This document shows, in pieces, positions 56,337-64,000 of a stretch of DNA of 64,000 nt. This DNA comes from Gemmatimonadota bacterium. Its GTDB lineage: Bacteria; Gemmatimonadota; Gemmatimonadetes; Longimicrobiales; Gaopeijiaceae. Where the stretch lies: the NCBI GenBank assembly GCA_028873815.1, contig JAPPNN010000014.1, positions 62,001 through 126,000 of the forward strand, read 5' to 3'. The notes beneath the pieces are model-generated. The model saw only the letters and a program-made list of their open reading frames with translations. It searched no databases and was not told the origin of the DNA. A program made the position numbers and the translations under genes. The first letter of the stretch is position 1. Each line of letters begins with the position of its first letter.

Positions 56337-57236
56337 TCAGAGTTCGACTGAGGCGGGATCGCGGTCGGCCGGTCCCTTGAGCCAGGAGCCCTTCTCGCTC
56401 CCCAGACCGAGCCTGCGGAGCAGGCCCGCCGCTGCGGGTCCGTTGGCGTGCAGGGCGAACCCGGCGGCGGCCTTCGCGCGCAGGGCCGGTTCGCGGTAGT
56501 TGCCGGAGGCGACCTCGACGTTGACGCGGCCAGTCCGCCCTTCGGCGTCCTCGTACTCGATCTGCGCGTCCGGGTAGAGCACCTTGTCCCCCTCGTCCAG
56601 CGGAAGTCCGAGTTCGTCGGCGATGCGGCGGCGTTCGTCATCGGCGGCCCGCCTGCCGTGCTTGAGCCGGACGGCCTCGCTCCCGCGCGCGACGGCGCTC
56701 TTGAGTTCGGCGTCGAGCCGGACGCGCCTGACCGTGGCTCCCCGTTCCGCGAGGCGCTGCCGTTCCTTCCGGCAGGCGCGGTAGATGGCGGTGTCGTGTC
56801 CGGCCTCTTCGGGCCTCATGCGTGCGGTCCGGATCCGCTGCGCGGGGTCCATTCCGCGCCGGGCGGCCTTCTTCCGGGCCTCGATGACACCCTCGCGGGT
56901 GAGCGAGAGGGTCTTGAACGGATTGCCCTTCGGTCCGGTGGCCCGGTGCTCCCGGACCCATCCCTTCTGGACCCAGGCATTCACCGCCCTCCGGGTGGTG
57001 TGTGGGTGGCCGCCGAAGCGAGCCTCGGCGAGATCGCGGTAGGAGACCGCGCCGAAGACGCCGATGTCGGTCAGCGCCCCGGCACAGCGGTCTTCATAGG
57101 AGATGGACCCGCGCGCCCGTCTCGCGGCGTATTCTCGGCGATGGCCGTCCCGCAAGCGTTGGCTGTTGCGGCTGGGTGGCGCGGCGGGGCGCGGGTCCGG
57201 TTCGGCCGAGCGGCCGAACATCTCTCTTCCTCTCAT
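56337..57236 (-). CDS. Winged-helix protein with nuclease-like C terminus (replication-relaxation-like)
   Basis: A protein of 299 residues. The N-terminal half has a winged helix (GVFGAVSYRDLAEARFGGHP, TTRRAVNAWVQKGWVREHR, KTLSLTREGVIEARK). The C-terminal half has a pattern suggesting a restriction-endonuclease-like fold (KVLYPDAQIEYEDAEGRTGR, VNVEVASGNYREPALRAK). This layout resembles replication-relaxation/MobC-type proteins of mobile elements. A role in DNA processing at transfer is plausible but unproven. Confidence 0.55.
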   Translation of the reverse strand: MRGREMFGRSAEPDPRPAAPPSRNSQRLRDGHRREYAARRARGSISYEDRCAGALTDIGVFGAVSYRDLAEARFGGHPHTTRRAVNAWVQKGWVREHRATGPKGNPFKTLSLTREGVIEARKKAARRGMDPAQRIRTARMRPEEAGHDTAIYRACRKERQRLAERGATVRRVRLDAELKSAVARGSEAVRLKHGRRAADDERRRIADELGLPLDEGDKVLYPDAQIEYEDAEGRTGRVNVEVASGNYREPALRAKAAAGFALHANGPAAAGLLRRLGLGSEKGSWLKGPADRDPASVEL

Positions 57237-57239
57237 CGG

Positions 57240-58274
57240 TCAGCGGCTCGGCCCGAAGCCGCGCTCGGGGACCGGGATCCGGGGCACGGGAACGACGATC
57301 CGCTGCGGTCCCTGCGCGGGCGTCCGGACCGCCGCCACGGCGACGGGGTCGCGGGCCGCCAGGCGCTCGCGGTGCCGGTCGAGCACGAAGTCGGAGATCC
57401 TCTGCGCGTCGGCGGCGGCGCGCCGGATCTCGCGCGGGTCCTCCTCAAGCGCCTGGATCCAGCCCTCGACGTACGCGGCGCCCCGCGCCGGGTCGTGGCC
57501 GACGCCCACGCGCTCGCCGGTCATCATCGCACTGATCTCGGCCCGCAGCTCCTCGCGGGCGTACTCCGGCGAGCCGAACCCGTTGTTGATCCCCTCGATG
57601 AGGGTGTCGCGCTTCATCCGGCTCTCGTGGCCGGTGCTGTGGCCCAGCTCGTGGAGCGCGGTCTGGTAGTAGTGGTTCGCCGACGGGAACTGCCCGCGCT
57701 CGGGCAGCACGATCTCGTCGCGCTTCATGTGGTAGTAGGCGCGGTCGCCCTGGACGTGGCGGACCGGGACGCCGACATCCTCCATGACCCGCTCGGCCTC
57801 CTGGTGCACCTTCCAGAGCGGCTCGGGCGTCGGGTTCGAGCGCTCGGGCAGCCCGTCGGCCTGCTCGGCGTTGAACACCGTGTACTGGCGCACGAACGGC
57901 GCCTTGAGCTTCTCGTAGCGGTAGACCTTCTTGCCCTCGGCGTCCCTCCTGGGCCGACCCTGCTCGTCGGTCACGGCGATCCGCTTCTTGTCCTGGAAGG
58001 AGAGGATGCGGGTGCCGCGCTCGCCCTTCCTGACCTGCCCGCCTTTGGTCTGGATCTGGCGGTAGGTGCCCCAGCGCACGTCGCCGTAGCCCTGCTCCTG
58101 CTGCACGGAGGCGAGGTGCAGGCTGTTGCCGCCCCGGTAGGAGCGGTCGGTGTCCACGTTCATGGGCATCACGCGCTCGCCCGGCGCCCACGGCTTCTGC
58201 CACGGCGCGGTGCCCTGCCGGATCTGCTCGATGATCGCGTCGGCGAACTTGCGGTGGTATTCGTCGTGGTTCAT
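57240..58274 (-). CDS. ArdC-type antirestriction protein (ssDNA-binding plus zincin domain)
   Basis: A protein of 344 residues. N-terminal ArdC ssDNA-binding domain (DAIIEQIRQGTAPWQKPWAP, SYRGGNSLHLASVQQEQGYG, TYRQIQTKGGQVRKGERGT) and C-terminal zincin-like metallopeptidase domain with HExxH (YYQTALHELGHSTGH) and a downstream EELRAEISAMM Glu. ArdC proteins protect incoming single-stranded element DNA from host restriction. The start overlaps the stop of the small acidic gene upstream. Confidence 0.9.
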   Translation of the reverse strand: MNHDEYHRKFADAIIEQIRQGTAPWQKPWAPGERVMPMNVDTDRSYRGGNSLHLASVQQEQGYGDVRWGTYRQIQTKGGQVRKGERGTRILSFQDKKRIAVTDEQGRPRRDAEGKKVYRYEKLKAPFVRQYTVFNAEQADGLPERSNPTPEPLWKVHQEAERVMEDVGVPVRHVQGDRAYYHMKRDEIVLPERGQFPSANHYYQTALHELGHSTGHESRMKRDTLIEGINNGFGSPEYAREELRAEISAMMTGERVGVGHDPARGAAYVEGWIQALEEDPREIRRAAADAQRISDFVLDRHRERLAARDPVAVAAVRTPAQGPQRIVVPVPRIPVPERGFGPSR

Positions 58275-58477
58275 GCGTCCACCTCCTCGCCGGCGGCGCC
58301 GTGCGGGTCGTCCCAGGCGGCGGCGATCTCGTCCTCGTCGCCTACGTCCTCGGGGAAGAGGCCGTACTGCTCGGCCAGGAAGGCGTCGACTTCGAGCGTG
58401 TCGCCGCTGTCGCGGGCGAGTTCGCGGTCGAAGTCCTCGAACGTCTCGACGCGGATGGTCCCGTCGATGCTTCTCAT
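58271..58477 (-). CDS. Small acidic protein of the conjugation operon
   Basis: A protein of 68 residues from an ATG at 58477 with AAGGAGGTGA 5 bases upstream. Very acidic (GLFPEDVGDEDEIAAAWDDP). Overlaps the VirB11 gene upstream and ArdC gene downstream by 4 bp each, so it is surely translated with them. No family recognised. Confidence 0.6.
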   Translation of the reverse strand: MRSIDGTIRVETFEDFDRELARDSGDTLEVDAFLAEQYGLFPEDVGDEDEIAAAWDDPHGAAGEEVDA

Positions 58478-59451
58478 GCGGTCACCTCCTTCGGTGATTG
58501 GGTGGTCCATGTCGGTTCCGTGATCCAGCGGCCGGTGGCCGCATCGTAGCCGCGCACTTCGAGCGCCTCCTCGACGAACCGGCGGCCGTCGCGGCGGGTC
58601 GTGTGCAGCACGAGCGCGATTCCGTCCACGACGCCCCGGCAGGTGACCTCCCAGGGCAGCGCGTCCCCGGCCTGCATGGCGCAGCTGGCGAGGCGCGAGA
58701 GCGCGGACTTCGCGTTGTTGGCGTGGACGGTGGTGAGCGACCCGCCGTGTCCGGTGTTGAGGGCTTGGAGCAGGTCGGCGGCCTCGGCCCCGCGCACCTC
58801 GCCGACGACGATGTGGTCGGGCCGGTGGCGGAGCGCGTGGCGCACCAGGTCGCGGATCGAGACGGGCGTGTCGTGGGTGGCTCCGGCCTCGAACCGGAGG
58901 CAGTTGGCGCGGTCGATCCGGAGTTCGAGCGTGTCCTCGATGGCGACGATCCGCTCGTCCTCGGGCAGGAGTTCGATCAGCGCGTTCAGGAGCGTCGTCT
59001 TGCCCGATCCCGTGCCGCCGGACACGAGCACGTTGCGGCGGGCGAGCAGGGTCCGGCGGGCGGCTTCGAGGACCGGCTCCGGCAGCGAGCCCATGCGCAC
59101 GAGGTCTTCGGCGGAGAACGCCCTTCCCCCGAACCGGCGTATTGTGATGGCGACCTCGGGACTCGCGGGCGGAGTGCAGATGGCGACCCGCGACCCGTCC
59201 TCCAGCCGAGCGTCCAGGATGGGCCTCGCGGCGGGGTCGAGCCCGAGCGGCCGGGCGATGTGGATCGCCGCGCGGTGGAGCCAGGCGCCGGTGAGTCCGG
59301 GCGCCTCGTGGGGCTCCAGCTTCCCGGCCCGCTCGACCCAGACGTTCGCGGGTCCGTTGATCATGATCTCGGACACCTCCGGGTCTTCGAGCAGGGATTC
59401 CAGGCCCGGAAGGAACGGGACGAGGTGGCCGACGCCGCTGGCGCGCTTCAT
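58474..59451 (-). CDS. VirB11/TrbB-type secretion ATPase
   Basis: A protein of 325 residues. N-terminal domain (LESLLEDPEVSEIMINGPAN) and RecA-like domain with Walker A (VSGGTGSGKTTLLNALIEL), Asp box (RIVAIEDTLELRI), Walker B/His box (HIVVGEVRGAEAADLLQALN, TGHGGSLTTVHANNAKSAL). Hexameric ATPase that powers assembly and DNA transfer of the type IV secretion channel. The start overlaps the stop of the coupling-protein gene. Confidence 0.93.
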   Translation of the reverse strand: MKRASGVGHLVPFLPGLESLLEDPEVSEIMINGPANVWVERAGKLEPHEAPGLTGAWLHRAAIHIARPLGLDPAARPILDARLEDGSRVAICTPPASPEVAITIRRFGGRAFSAEDLVRMGSLPEPVLEAARRTLLARRNVLVSGGTGSGKTTLLNALIELLPEDERIVAIEDTLELRIDRANCLRFEAGATHDTPVSIRDLVRHALRHRPDHIVVGEVRGAEAADLLQALNTGHGGSLTTVHANNAKSALSRLASCAMQAGDALPWEVTCRGVVDGIALVLHTTRRDGRRFVEEALEVRGYDAATGRWITEPTWTTQSPKEVTA

Positions 59452-61484
59452 ATCCGGCCCTCCTCCCGGAGCCTCCAGTAGCCCGTCTCCCTCGGCAGGT
59501 AGTGGGGCTTCAGGTAGACGCGGGTGGCCGGAAGCGACTTCACGCCGTCGTACGGAAGACAGACGGCCTGGTAGTTGGCGAGCAGGGCGAACTCGCGGGG
59601 CGTGAACACCGGCTCGCTCTGGCGGCGGAACGACTTGCTCGCGCCGATGGAGCCGCGCCCGCCCCCGGCTCGGCCCGACAGGAGCGAGAACTCGGGCCTG
59701 CCCGTGGTCTCGGTGAACGTGTAGGAGGCCCGCGTCTTCATGACGCTCCCGCACATCTCCGACGCGATCTTGGCCGAAGCCTCGTCGGAAAGCGACAGGA
59801 AGATCCGTGTCCGGAGCGTCTGGACGAGCGTGCGCCACGCCTCGCCCGAGGGCAGCACGGAGCGGAGCGACGAGAGCGACTGCGTGGCGACGATGGGGAT
59901 GCAGCGGCACTGCCGCGTGAGCGCGAACGCCTTCTCGTCTCCGGAGGGATCGTCCTGGCCCACGGTGGCGAAAGCTTGGTACTCGTCGCAGATGAACACG
60001 GCGGGCCGCATGTAGCGTTCGGGCCGGAGCGCGGCCTCTGCGGGACGCCTGAGCAGCGCCTGCATCCACGCACTCTTGAGCAGGACCCCGATGGCGCGTG
60101 CCAGGGCCGGATTGGCCCCGGCGGGCATGTTGAGCGCCAGCACCTTGCCGCCCTCGATCAACTCGGAGAGCGGCGGCAGCCTCCTGCGAAGGCCCGGCAT
60201 GGGGGGAGCCTTCGCGCCCTCGTCCCCTTCGGCCTCGCCGCCGCCCGCGGGTTCCGGCTCGGGTGCCTTCGGGGGCGGCGGGCAGAACACGCCCGCCACG
60301 TCCGGCTGGTCGAAGAGCGAGAGGAAGACCGAGATCCCCTCGACAATCGAGGTGCGGAGCTTCGCGTCGAGCGCCGACCAGTCCTTGTCGTACCACCGCT
60401 CGATGGCCTCGACCCGCTCCCGGTACTCGCCGCCCGCGCCGCCCCCGGCCGCCTCCACCGCGTAGGTGACTTCGAGCTTCGCCAGCTTTGCCCGCAGCTT
60501 GCCGTCCAGCCGCGAGCGCACCCGGCCGGAACCGACCGGCTCCCATTCCCACTTCGTGAGCGCGTCCGCGTGGGCGATCATGGCGTCGTCGGGGATGACG
60601 GCATCCACCGGGGATACCTGGTCCGCCAGATCCCGGGCCTCGCGGATCTTCCGGGCCAGAAGCTCCGCGTCCACCGTGCAGCGGTAGATGTCGCGGAGCG
60701 TGACCCAGCCTCCCGGCAGGAGGCGGTGCAACTCGACGATCCACCGGACGAGGTTCGTGTACGCCTGCTGCCAGAACGGTTCTCTGGACTTGCCGAAGAG
60801 CTGGTTGATGAGGGATGCGACGCCGTATGCGAGCGAGTAGGAGTCGAGCAACGGATCGTCGAGCGGGTTCCACTGGAGCGACCCGCCGAGCCCGATTTCG
60901 AGGTAGTCGTCCGCGCGCCCCGCGTCTTCGAGGATGCCGCGCACCTGATGGCAGAAGTCGCCCTTCACTTCGAGCACGAGCGCGCCCGCCCGCCGCTTGG
61001 GATCGTCGGCCCGCCACGAGAGAATCTGGCGGGCGAAGGGGTACATGCAGCCGCTGGTCTTGCCCGTGCCGACGGCGCCCACGATGAGTGTGCCGGTGTA
61101 GAGCCCCTTCTCGGGGATCACGAGCCACGACGGCTGCTCGCTCTCTTCCGGCACGGTGGGATGGTGCAGTTCGCCGAGCACGAGCGAGGGCGCCTCGTCG
61201 GCGGGCGAAGCGGGCCACTCGGGCAGTCTGCCGCGCCGCCTGGGCCGGAAGAGCGGCTGGAGCCAGACCCGCCAGACCGAGAGCGCGAACGAGCCCGCGA
61301 GCACGACCAGGACGGCGGGCCAAGCGTAGTGCCAGACGCGGAGCACGGCGTGCAGCCCCGGATCGTTCGAGGCGATCAGGTCGAGATACTGGTTCGCGCC
61401 CGGCGGCGGGAACGGCGCCTTGAGCGCCCGCGCGCCGACCGCGCCGATGGCGGACCCGATGATGGCGGGCGTGCCCGTTCTCAT
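59448..61484 (-). CDS. VirD4/TraG-type coupling protein ATPase
   Basis: A protein of 678 residues from an ATG at 61484. An N-terminal membrane helix (WPAVLVVLAGSFALSVWRVW), Walker A (IVGAVGTGKTSGCMYPFARQ), EVKGDFC and Walker B (PAVFICDEYQAFATVG), then VATQSLSSLRSVL. An internal Pro/Glu-rich stretch (KAPEPEPAGGGEAEGDEGAK) is unusual. It brings the relaxase-DNA complex to the transfer channel. Confidence 0.9.
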   Translation of the reverse strand: MRTGTPAIIGSAIGAVGARALKAPFPPPGANQYLDLIASNDPGLHAVLRVWHYAWPAVLVVLAGSFALSVWRVWLQPLFRPRRRGRLPEWPASPADEAPSLVLGELHHPTVPEESEQPSWLVIPEKGLYTGTLIVGAVGTGKTSGCMYPFARQILSWRADDPKRRAGALVLEVKGDFCHQVRGILEDAGRADDYLEIGLGGSLQWNPLDDPLLDSYSLAYGVASLINQLFGKSREPFWQQAYTNLVRWIVELHRLLPGGWVTLRDIYRCTVDAELLARKIREARDLADQVSPVDAVIPDDAMIAHADALTKWEWEPVGSGRVRSRLDGKLRAKLAKLEVTYAVEAAGGGAGGEYRERVEAIERWYDKDWSALDAKLRTSIVEGISVFLSLFDQPDVAGVFCPPPPKAPEPEPAGGGEAEGDEGAKAPPMPGLRRRLPPLSELIEGGKVLALNMPAGANPALARAIGVLLKSAWMQALLRRPAEAALRPERYMRPAVFICDEYQAFATVGQDDPSGDEKAFALTRQCRCIPIVATQSLSSLRSVLPSGEAWRTLVQTLRTRIFLSLSDEASAKIASEMCGSVMKTRASYTFTETTGRPEFSLLSGRAGGGRGSIGASKSFRRQSEPVFTPREFALLANYQAVCLPYDGVKSLPATRVYLKPHYLPRETGYWRLREEGRI

Positions 61485-61513
61485 CGGCTGGACACCCTTC
61501 CTGGAAGGACCGC

Positions 61514-61756
61514 TGGCTGGGAGCGACCCCGCAGCGGCGGGGAGGATGGGGCTGTCCGGCTCCATCCACCCCGGCGCCAATCGAGGTTTGCCGAGATGGG
61601 GGGTCGCTCCCAGCCACGTCCAGCGTGCGCGGATCGGCACCCGCGCTCCGCTGGCCGTGGTGCAACCGCAAGCGCGCCAGCGACATCGACGGCCGGGGCC
61701 GTGTCCGGCCGAACGGCGATCTCGTGTCCGGCGACCCCCAAAGTGAGCCGGACACG
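61514..61756. other. Non-coding block with inverted repeats, candidate oriT
   Basis: The 304-bp gap between the VirD4-type gene and the next upstream gene has no credible gene. It holds a perfect 17-bp inverted repeat (TGGCTGGGAGCGACCCC at 61514-61530 and its complement at 61600-61616). It also has a 10-bp one (CGTGTCCGGC at 61723-61732 and complement at 61747-61756), with another GTGTCCGGC copy at 61701. A structured non-coding region within transfer genes is where an origin of transfer is usually found. No nic consensus is recognised. Confidence 0.45.
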
Positions 61757-61788
61757 CAGGACTTGCCACCTCCGTCCGCTTCCGGCGC

Positions 61789-62724
61789 TCAAAACACGTC
61801 CCCCGACAGGCGGCTCGAACGCCACACCGTGAAGCCGTCGATCATCGCCTCGGACGGCGCGGTCGGTAGCGCGGCCCGGAGTTCCGCGAGCCGGACCAAG
61901 CAGCCCCGGAGGCTGCCGTGCTCCCCGATTACGCTCTCGTCCCGGCGGCGGATGCCCTGTTCGATCCGCTCGATCTCGCGGCGGATCTCGCGGCCGGTCG
62001 CGGACACCTTCGAGCGGCTGGGGGACCGGGCCGGGGAGGTCCAGTTGGCCAGAACGTTCTCCGCCCGGTCGAACTCCCCATCGCCCAGGACCACCGCGAC
62101 GGCCTCGACCGGCAGGCCCCGGTCCCGCAGCGCGCCCCAGAGTTCCTGGTGGGTGCGGCCCCAGTGTTGGAGCCCCGTCGCGGTCTCGTGACCGGGATCG
62201 GCGTAGACGAACACCGCGCCCTCTGCGTCGAGCGCGACGGGCAGCTTGAGGGGGAAATGGCGGCGCGTATTGCCTCCGCCCCCCCGGTAGACGCGCACGG
62301 GGAGCAGCGCGCGCTCGATGCCGAGCGCCTCGAACGCACCGACCTTCTCGGGCTCGGTCGGGAGCCACACCTGGCCGGTGTGACCCATCACGTAGTCCAG
62401 CGAGAGCAGGCGGCGGAGGAGCACCGGGACGGAGGCGATCCGGCGATGGCGGATGTCCTCGGCCCCGAGCGCCCGGTAGACGGCGCGCGCGTAGATCCGG
62501 CAGACCCTTCGGCCCGCAAGCCGGTCCATGGACGCCATCCTCCGGTCCGTCATGTCCCGGATGAACCGGCGGGCGCTGCGGCGGTGGATCCCGAGCCAGT
62601 CGGAGAGTTGGTCGCGAGTGAACACGCCGCTGTGGAGGCACGCCAGCGCGACCCACTCGGCCTCTCGGCCCGTCCACCCGAACGCTTCGAGCGCCTTCTC
62701 GCGGCCCTTGAGATGCGCGATCAT
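61789..62724 (-). CDS. Winged-helix protein of the conjugation operon, replication-relaxation-like
   Basis: A protein of 311 residues from an ATG at 62724 that overlaps the upstream stop by 4 bp. N-terminal winged helix (WVALACLHSGVFTRDQLSDW, LGIHRRSARRFIRDMTDRRM), then a mixed alpha/beta region with VFVYADPGHETATGLQHWGR and AVAVVLGDGEFDRAENVLAN. Similar in layout to the protein at 56337. It may take part in DNA processing next to the candidate oriT. The assignment is tentative. Confidence 0.5.
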   Translation of the reverse strand: MIAHLKGREKALEAFGWTGREAEWVALACLHSGVFTRDQLSDWLGIHRRSARRFIRDMTDRRMASMDRLAGRRVCRIYARAVYRALGAEDIRHRRIASVPVLLRRLLSLDYVMGHTGQVWLPTEPEKVGAFEALGIERALLPVRVYRGGGGNTRRHFPLKLPVALDAEGAVFVYADPGHETATGLQHWGRTHQELWGALRDRGLPVEAVAVVLGDGEFDRAENVLANWTSPARSPSRSKVSATGREIRREIERIEQGIRRRDESVIGEHGSLRGCLVRLAELRAALPTAPSEAMIDGFTVWRSSRLSGDVF

Positions 62725-63413
62725 CGCTCGTCTCCCGTCACGAGCGCCCGGTCGGCCCGCATGTAGGTGACGAGGAGCCCCATCGGGTTGTGGACGACCA
62801 GCTCGGTTGGGATCGAGTCCAGGAACTCGAAGCGGAGCGTGAGCGACCATCGTTCGCGCCGAAGCTCCTGCTCGCCCCTCAGATGCACGAGGTCGAAGTC
62901 CGCGGTCGCGCCGTGCGGCGCCTCGGGCGCGGGGTGGATGCGGAGGACGACCTGCTCGACTTCGGTCTCGGTCTCGGCGGTGCCCGCCGCCACGCTCGCG
63001 ACCTCCGCGCCGTCCCTCTGGAAGGCCGCGTTCGCCAGATCCGTCGAGAGGAACCGCAGGCTCCGCGTCCACTGCTCCTGCGCCGTCGCCCGGCGGCGGG
63101 AGTGGAAGTCGTGGACGAACCGGTTCAGGAAGTACTTGGTCGTGGGATCGAGCGGATCCGCTTGGGCCGTCGCGGCCTCGTAGGCCAGCGCCTCGGCGCG
63201 GCCCACCTCGTCCACCCGGACTACGATGGGCTTGGGAGGCTCCGCGCCTGCAATGCGCAGCAGCACGAAGACGCCGAGCACGATGCTTGCCGAAAGGAAG
63301 ATCAGGATCGTCCTGAGCTTCCGGTTCGCCTGCACCGCCTCGCCCCAGATCTCGGCGTACTCACGGCCCGCGTCTCCATCTCCATTCATTCGCGTTCTCT
63401 TCATTTCGGGCAT
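62721..63413 (-). CDS. VirB8/TrbF-like type IV secretion protein
   Basis: A protein of 230 residues with one N-terminal transmembrane helix (LRTILIFLSASIVLGVFVLL) and a periplasmic domain with TTKYFLNRFVHDFHSRRRAT, a typical VirB8/TrbF-style region, and a C-terminal NPMGLLVTYMRADRAL. It would form the inner-membrane ring of the transfer channel. Lies 11 bp after the TrbL-like gene. Confidence 0.8.
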   Translation of the reverse strand: MPEMKRTRMNGDGDAGREYAEIWGEAVQANRKLRTILIFLSASIVLGVFVLLRIAGAEPPKPIVVRVDEVGRAEALAYEAATAQADPLDPTTKYFLNRFVHDFHSRRRATAQEQWTRSLRFLSTDLANAAFQRDGAEVASVAAGTAETETEVEQVVLRIHPAPEAPHGATADFDLVHLRGEQELRRERWSLTLRFEFLDSIPTELVVHNPMGLLVTYMRADRALVTGDER

Positions 63414-63424
63414 CTCCTAGGATC

Positions 63425-64000
63425 TCAGACGGGCTTGACGGGGGCGGCGGCCTTGCTCGCCCCCTGCATGACGAGGGCGACGAACCCGGACCCGGCGGAG
63501 CCGGAGCCGGAGACGAGCATCGAGGCGAGCTCGCCGACCTTGAGCCCGGCCATGAGGCCGGAGACGACGAGCGGCATGAGGACGACGGCCCAGAGCCAGA
63601 GCTCGAACGGGTCCGCCGTGCCGGTGCCCATCAGGGCATCGGCGTAGGTCGTGATGTAGCCCATGCCGACGCCCATGAAGACCCTGAGCACCGCACCGGC
63701 CACGACGCCGTAGAGCGTGTAGACCATGAGCGTCCGGAACCATCCCCAGAACAGGAACGAGAGCGGCTCGAAGAGGAGGAACGCGATGAACACCGGACCG
63801 AGCAGGATCGCGATGGCGATGGCGACCTGCGCCCAGATCACCTGCGCGTAGGTCACGCAGAACAGCGCCAGCAGGCAAACCACGAGCGAAGCGCCCATCA
63901 CGAGCGTGACCAGCGAGGAGAAGATCACGGTCGCGCCCGCCGTCACGACCGAGAGCAGGTTGCCCGTGGACCACGCCGCGCCCAGGTGCGCGGAGTACGC
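63425..64000 (-). CDS. TrbL/VirB6-like polytopic membrane protein (5' end outside window)
   Basis: The frame is open to the window edge; about 190 residues are visible and no start is seen. It has several hydrophobic helices (ASLVVCLLALFCVTYAQVIW, QVAIAIAILLGPVFIAFLLF, WLWAVVLMPLVVSGLMAG) and the TrbL/VirB6 pattern in which ILLGPVFIAFLLFEP is followed by a short WFRTLMVYTL segment. Membrane pore component of the transfer channel. Confidence 0.8.
   Translation of the reverse strand, partial: AYSAHLGAAWSTGNLLSVVTAGATVIFSSLVTLVMGASLVVCLLALFCVTYAQVIWAQVAIAIAILLGPVFIAFLLFEPLSFLFWGWFRTLMVYTLYGVVAGAVLRVFMGVGMGYITTYADALMGTGTADPFELWLWAVVLMPLVVSGLMAGLKVGELASMLVSGSGSAGSGFVALVMQGASKAAAPVKPV

Larger units (their letters stand above)
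54373..64000 (-). mobile_element. Integrative conjugative element at tRNA-Val (left end; right end outside window)
   Basis: The element begins inside the 5' part of tRNA-Val with a tyrosine integrase, then excisionase-like, wHTH/nuclease-like, ArdC-type, VirB11, VirD4, VirB8/TrbF and TrbL/VirB6-like genes. All are on the minus strand, mostly with 4-bp overlaps. The usual host genes do not resume before the window ends. The relaxase is not identified with certainty and the far attachment site is not seen. Confidence 0.85.

Noticed and set aside
58474..61755. A 1093-codon frame containing the VirB11 gene
   Set aside because: Only the last 325 codons match VirB11; the rest is out of frame with, and overlapped by, the VirD4-type gene.

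Overview
This is a GC-rich chromosomal window, dense with genes and with many stop/start (ATGA, GTGA) overlaps. Gene content points to the phylum Gemmatimonadota, possibly one of the marine or sponge-associated lineages. It has a SusC/SusD pair, a large FG-GAP/ASPIC-UnbV lipoprotein, a PadR regulator paired with a HAAS-type membrane protein, six-bladed beta-propeller and plug-like small lipoproteins, and a bacillithiol gene (bshA). The taxonomic placement is an inference from gene content; there is no rRNA in the window.

Layout. 1-13 kb: a TPR protein (cut by the window edge), a proline-racemase-superfamily enzyme translationally coupled to a Tat-exported protein with a cyclophilin domain at its C terminus, an exported zincin-like protein, a giant FG-GAP lipoprotein and two small lipoproteins. 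11.8-16.6 kb: a SusD-SusC outer-membrane uptake pair. 16.9-23 kb: thrS, a cyanophycinase-like serine peptidase, a lipoprotein, and groES-groEL under a perfect CIRCE operator. 23-33 kb: a nine-gene minus-strand housekeeping run, secD-secF-tatD-mutL-miaA-bshA-uppP-birA-coaX. 33-41.7 kb: an accessory stretch with decay. It holds a beta-propeller lipoprotein, a probable nuclease fragment, a ComEC-like hydrolase with a broken DUF3006/hydrolase chimera beside it, PadR plus HAAS, and a frameshifted S9 peptidase.

41.7-53 kb is the most interesting part. Two paralogous genes of nearly equal length (1472 and 1473 codons), encoding multi-domain CnaB/SpaA-like surface proteins, lie tail to tail. Each begins at the same 23-bp sequence (43409-43431 on plus, 52655-52677 on minus), with sharp loss of similarity outside it. 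Only the minus-strand copy abuts a promoter region and a short lipoprotein 'anchor' ORF (signal peptide plus one repeat domain). The plus-strand copy has no signal peptide and no visible expression signals. A tyrosine recombinase gene and a coiled-coil membrane protein gene sit just outside the left repeat. The simplest reading is a 9.27-kb invertible antigen switch: inversion would exchange which 1.47-kilocodon cassette is joined to the lipoprotein anchor. In the sequence as given, anchor and cassette are one base out of frame, at a G5 run inside the repeat.

54.3-64 kb: tRNA-Val(UAC) marks the left end of an integrative conjugative element. It carries a tyrosine integrase whose stop codon lies inside the tRNA gene, an excisionase-like HTH protein, a wHTH/nuclease-like protein, an ArdC-type antirestriction protein, VirB11- and VirD4-type ATPases, a non-coding block with inverted repeats that is a candidate oriT, and VirB8/TrbF- and TrbL/VirB6-like proteins. 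It runs off the right edge.
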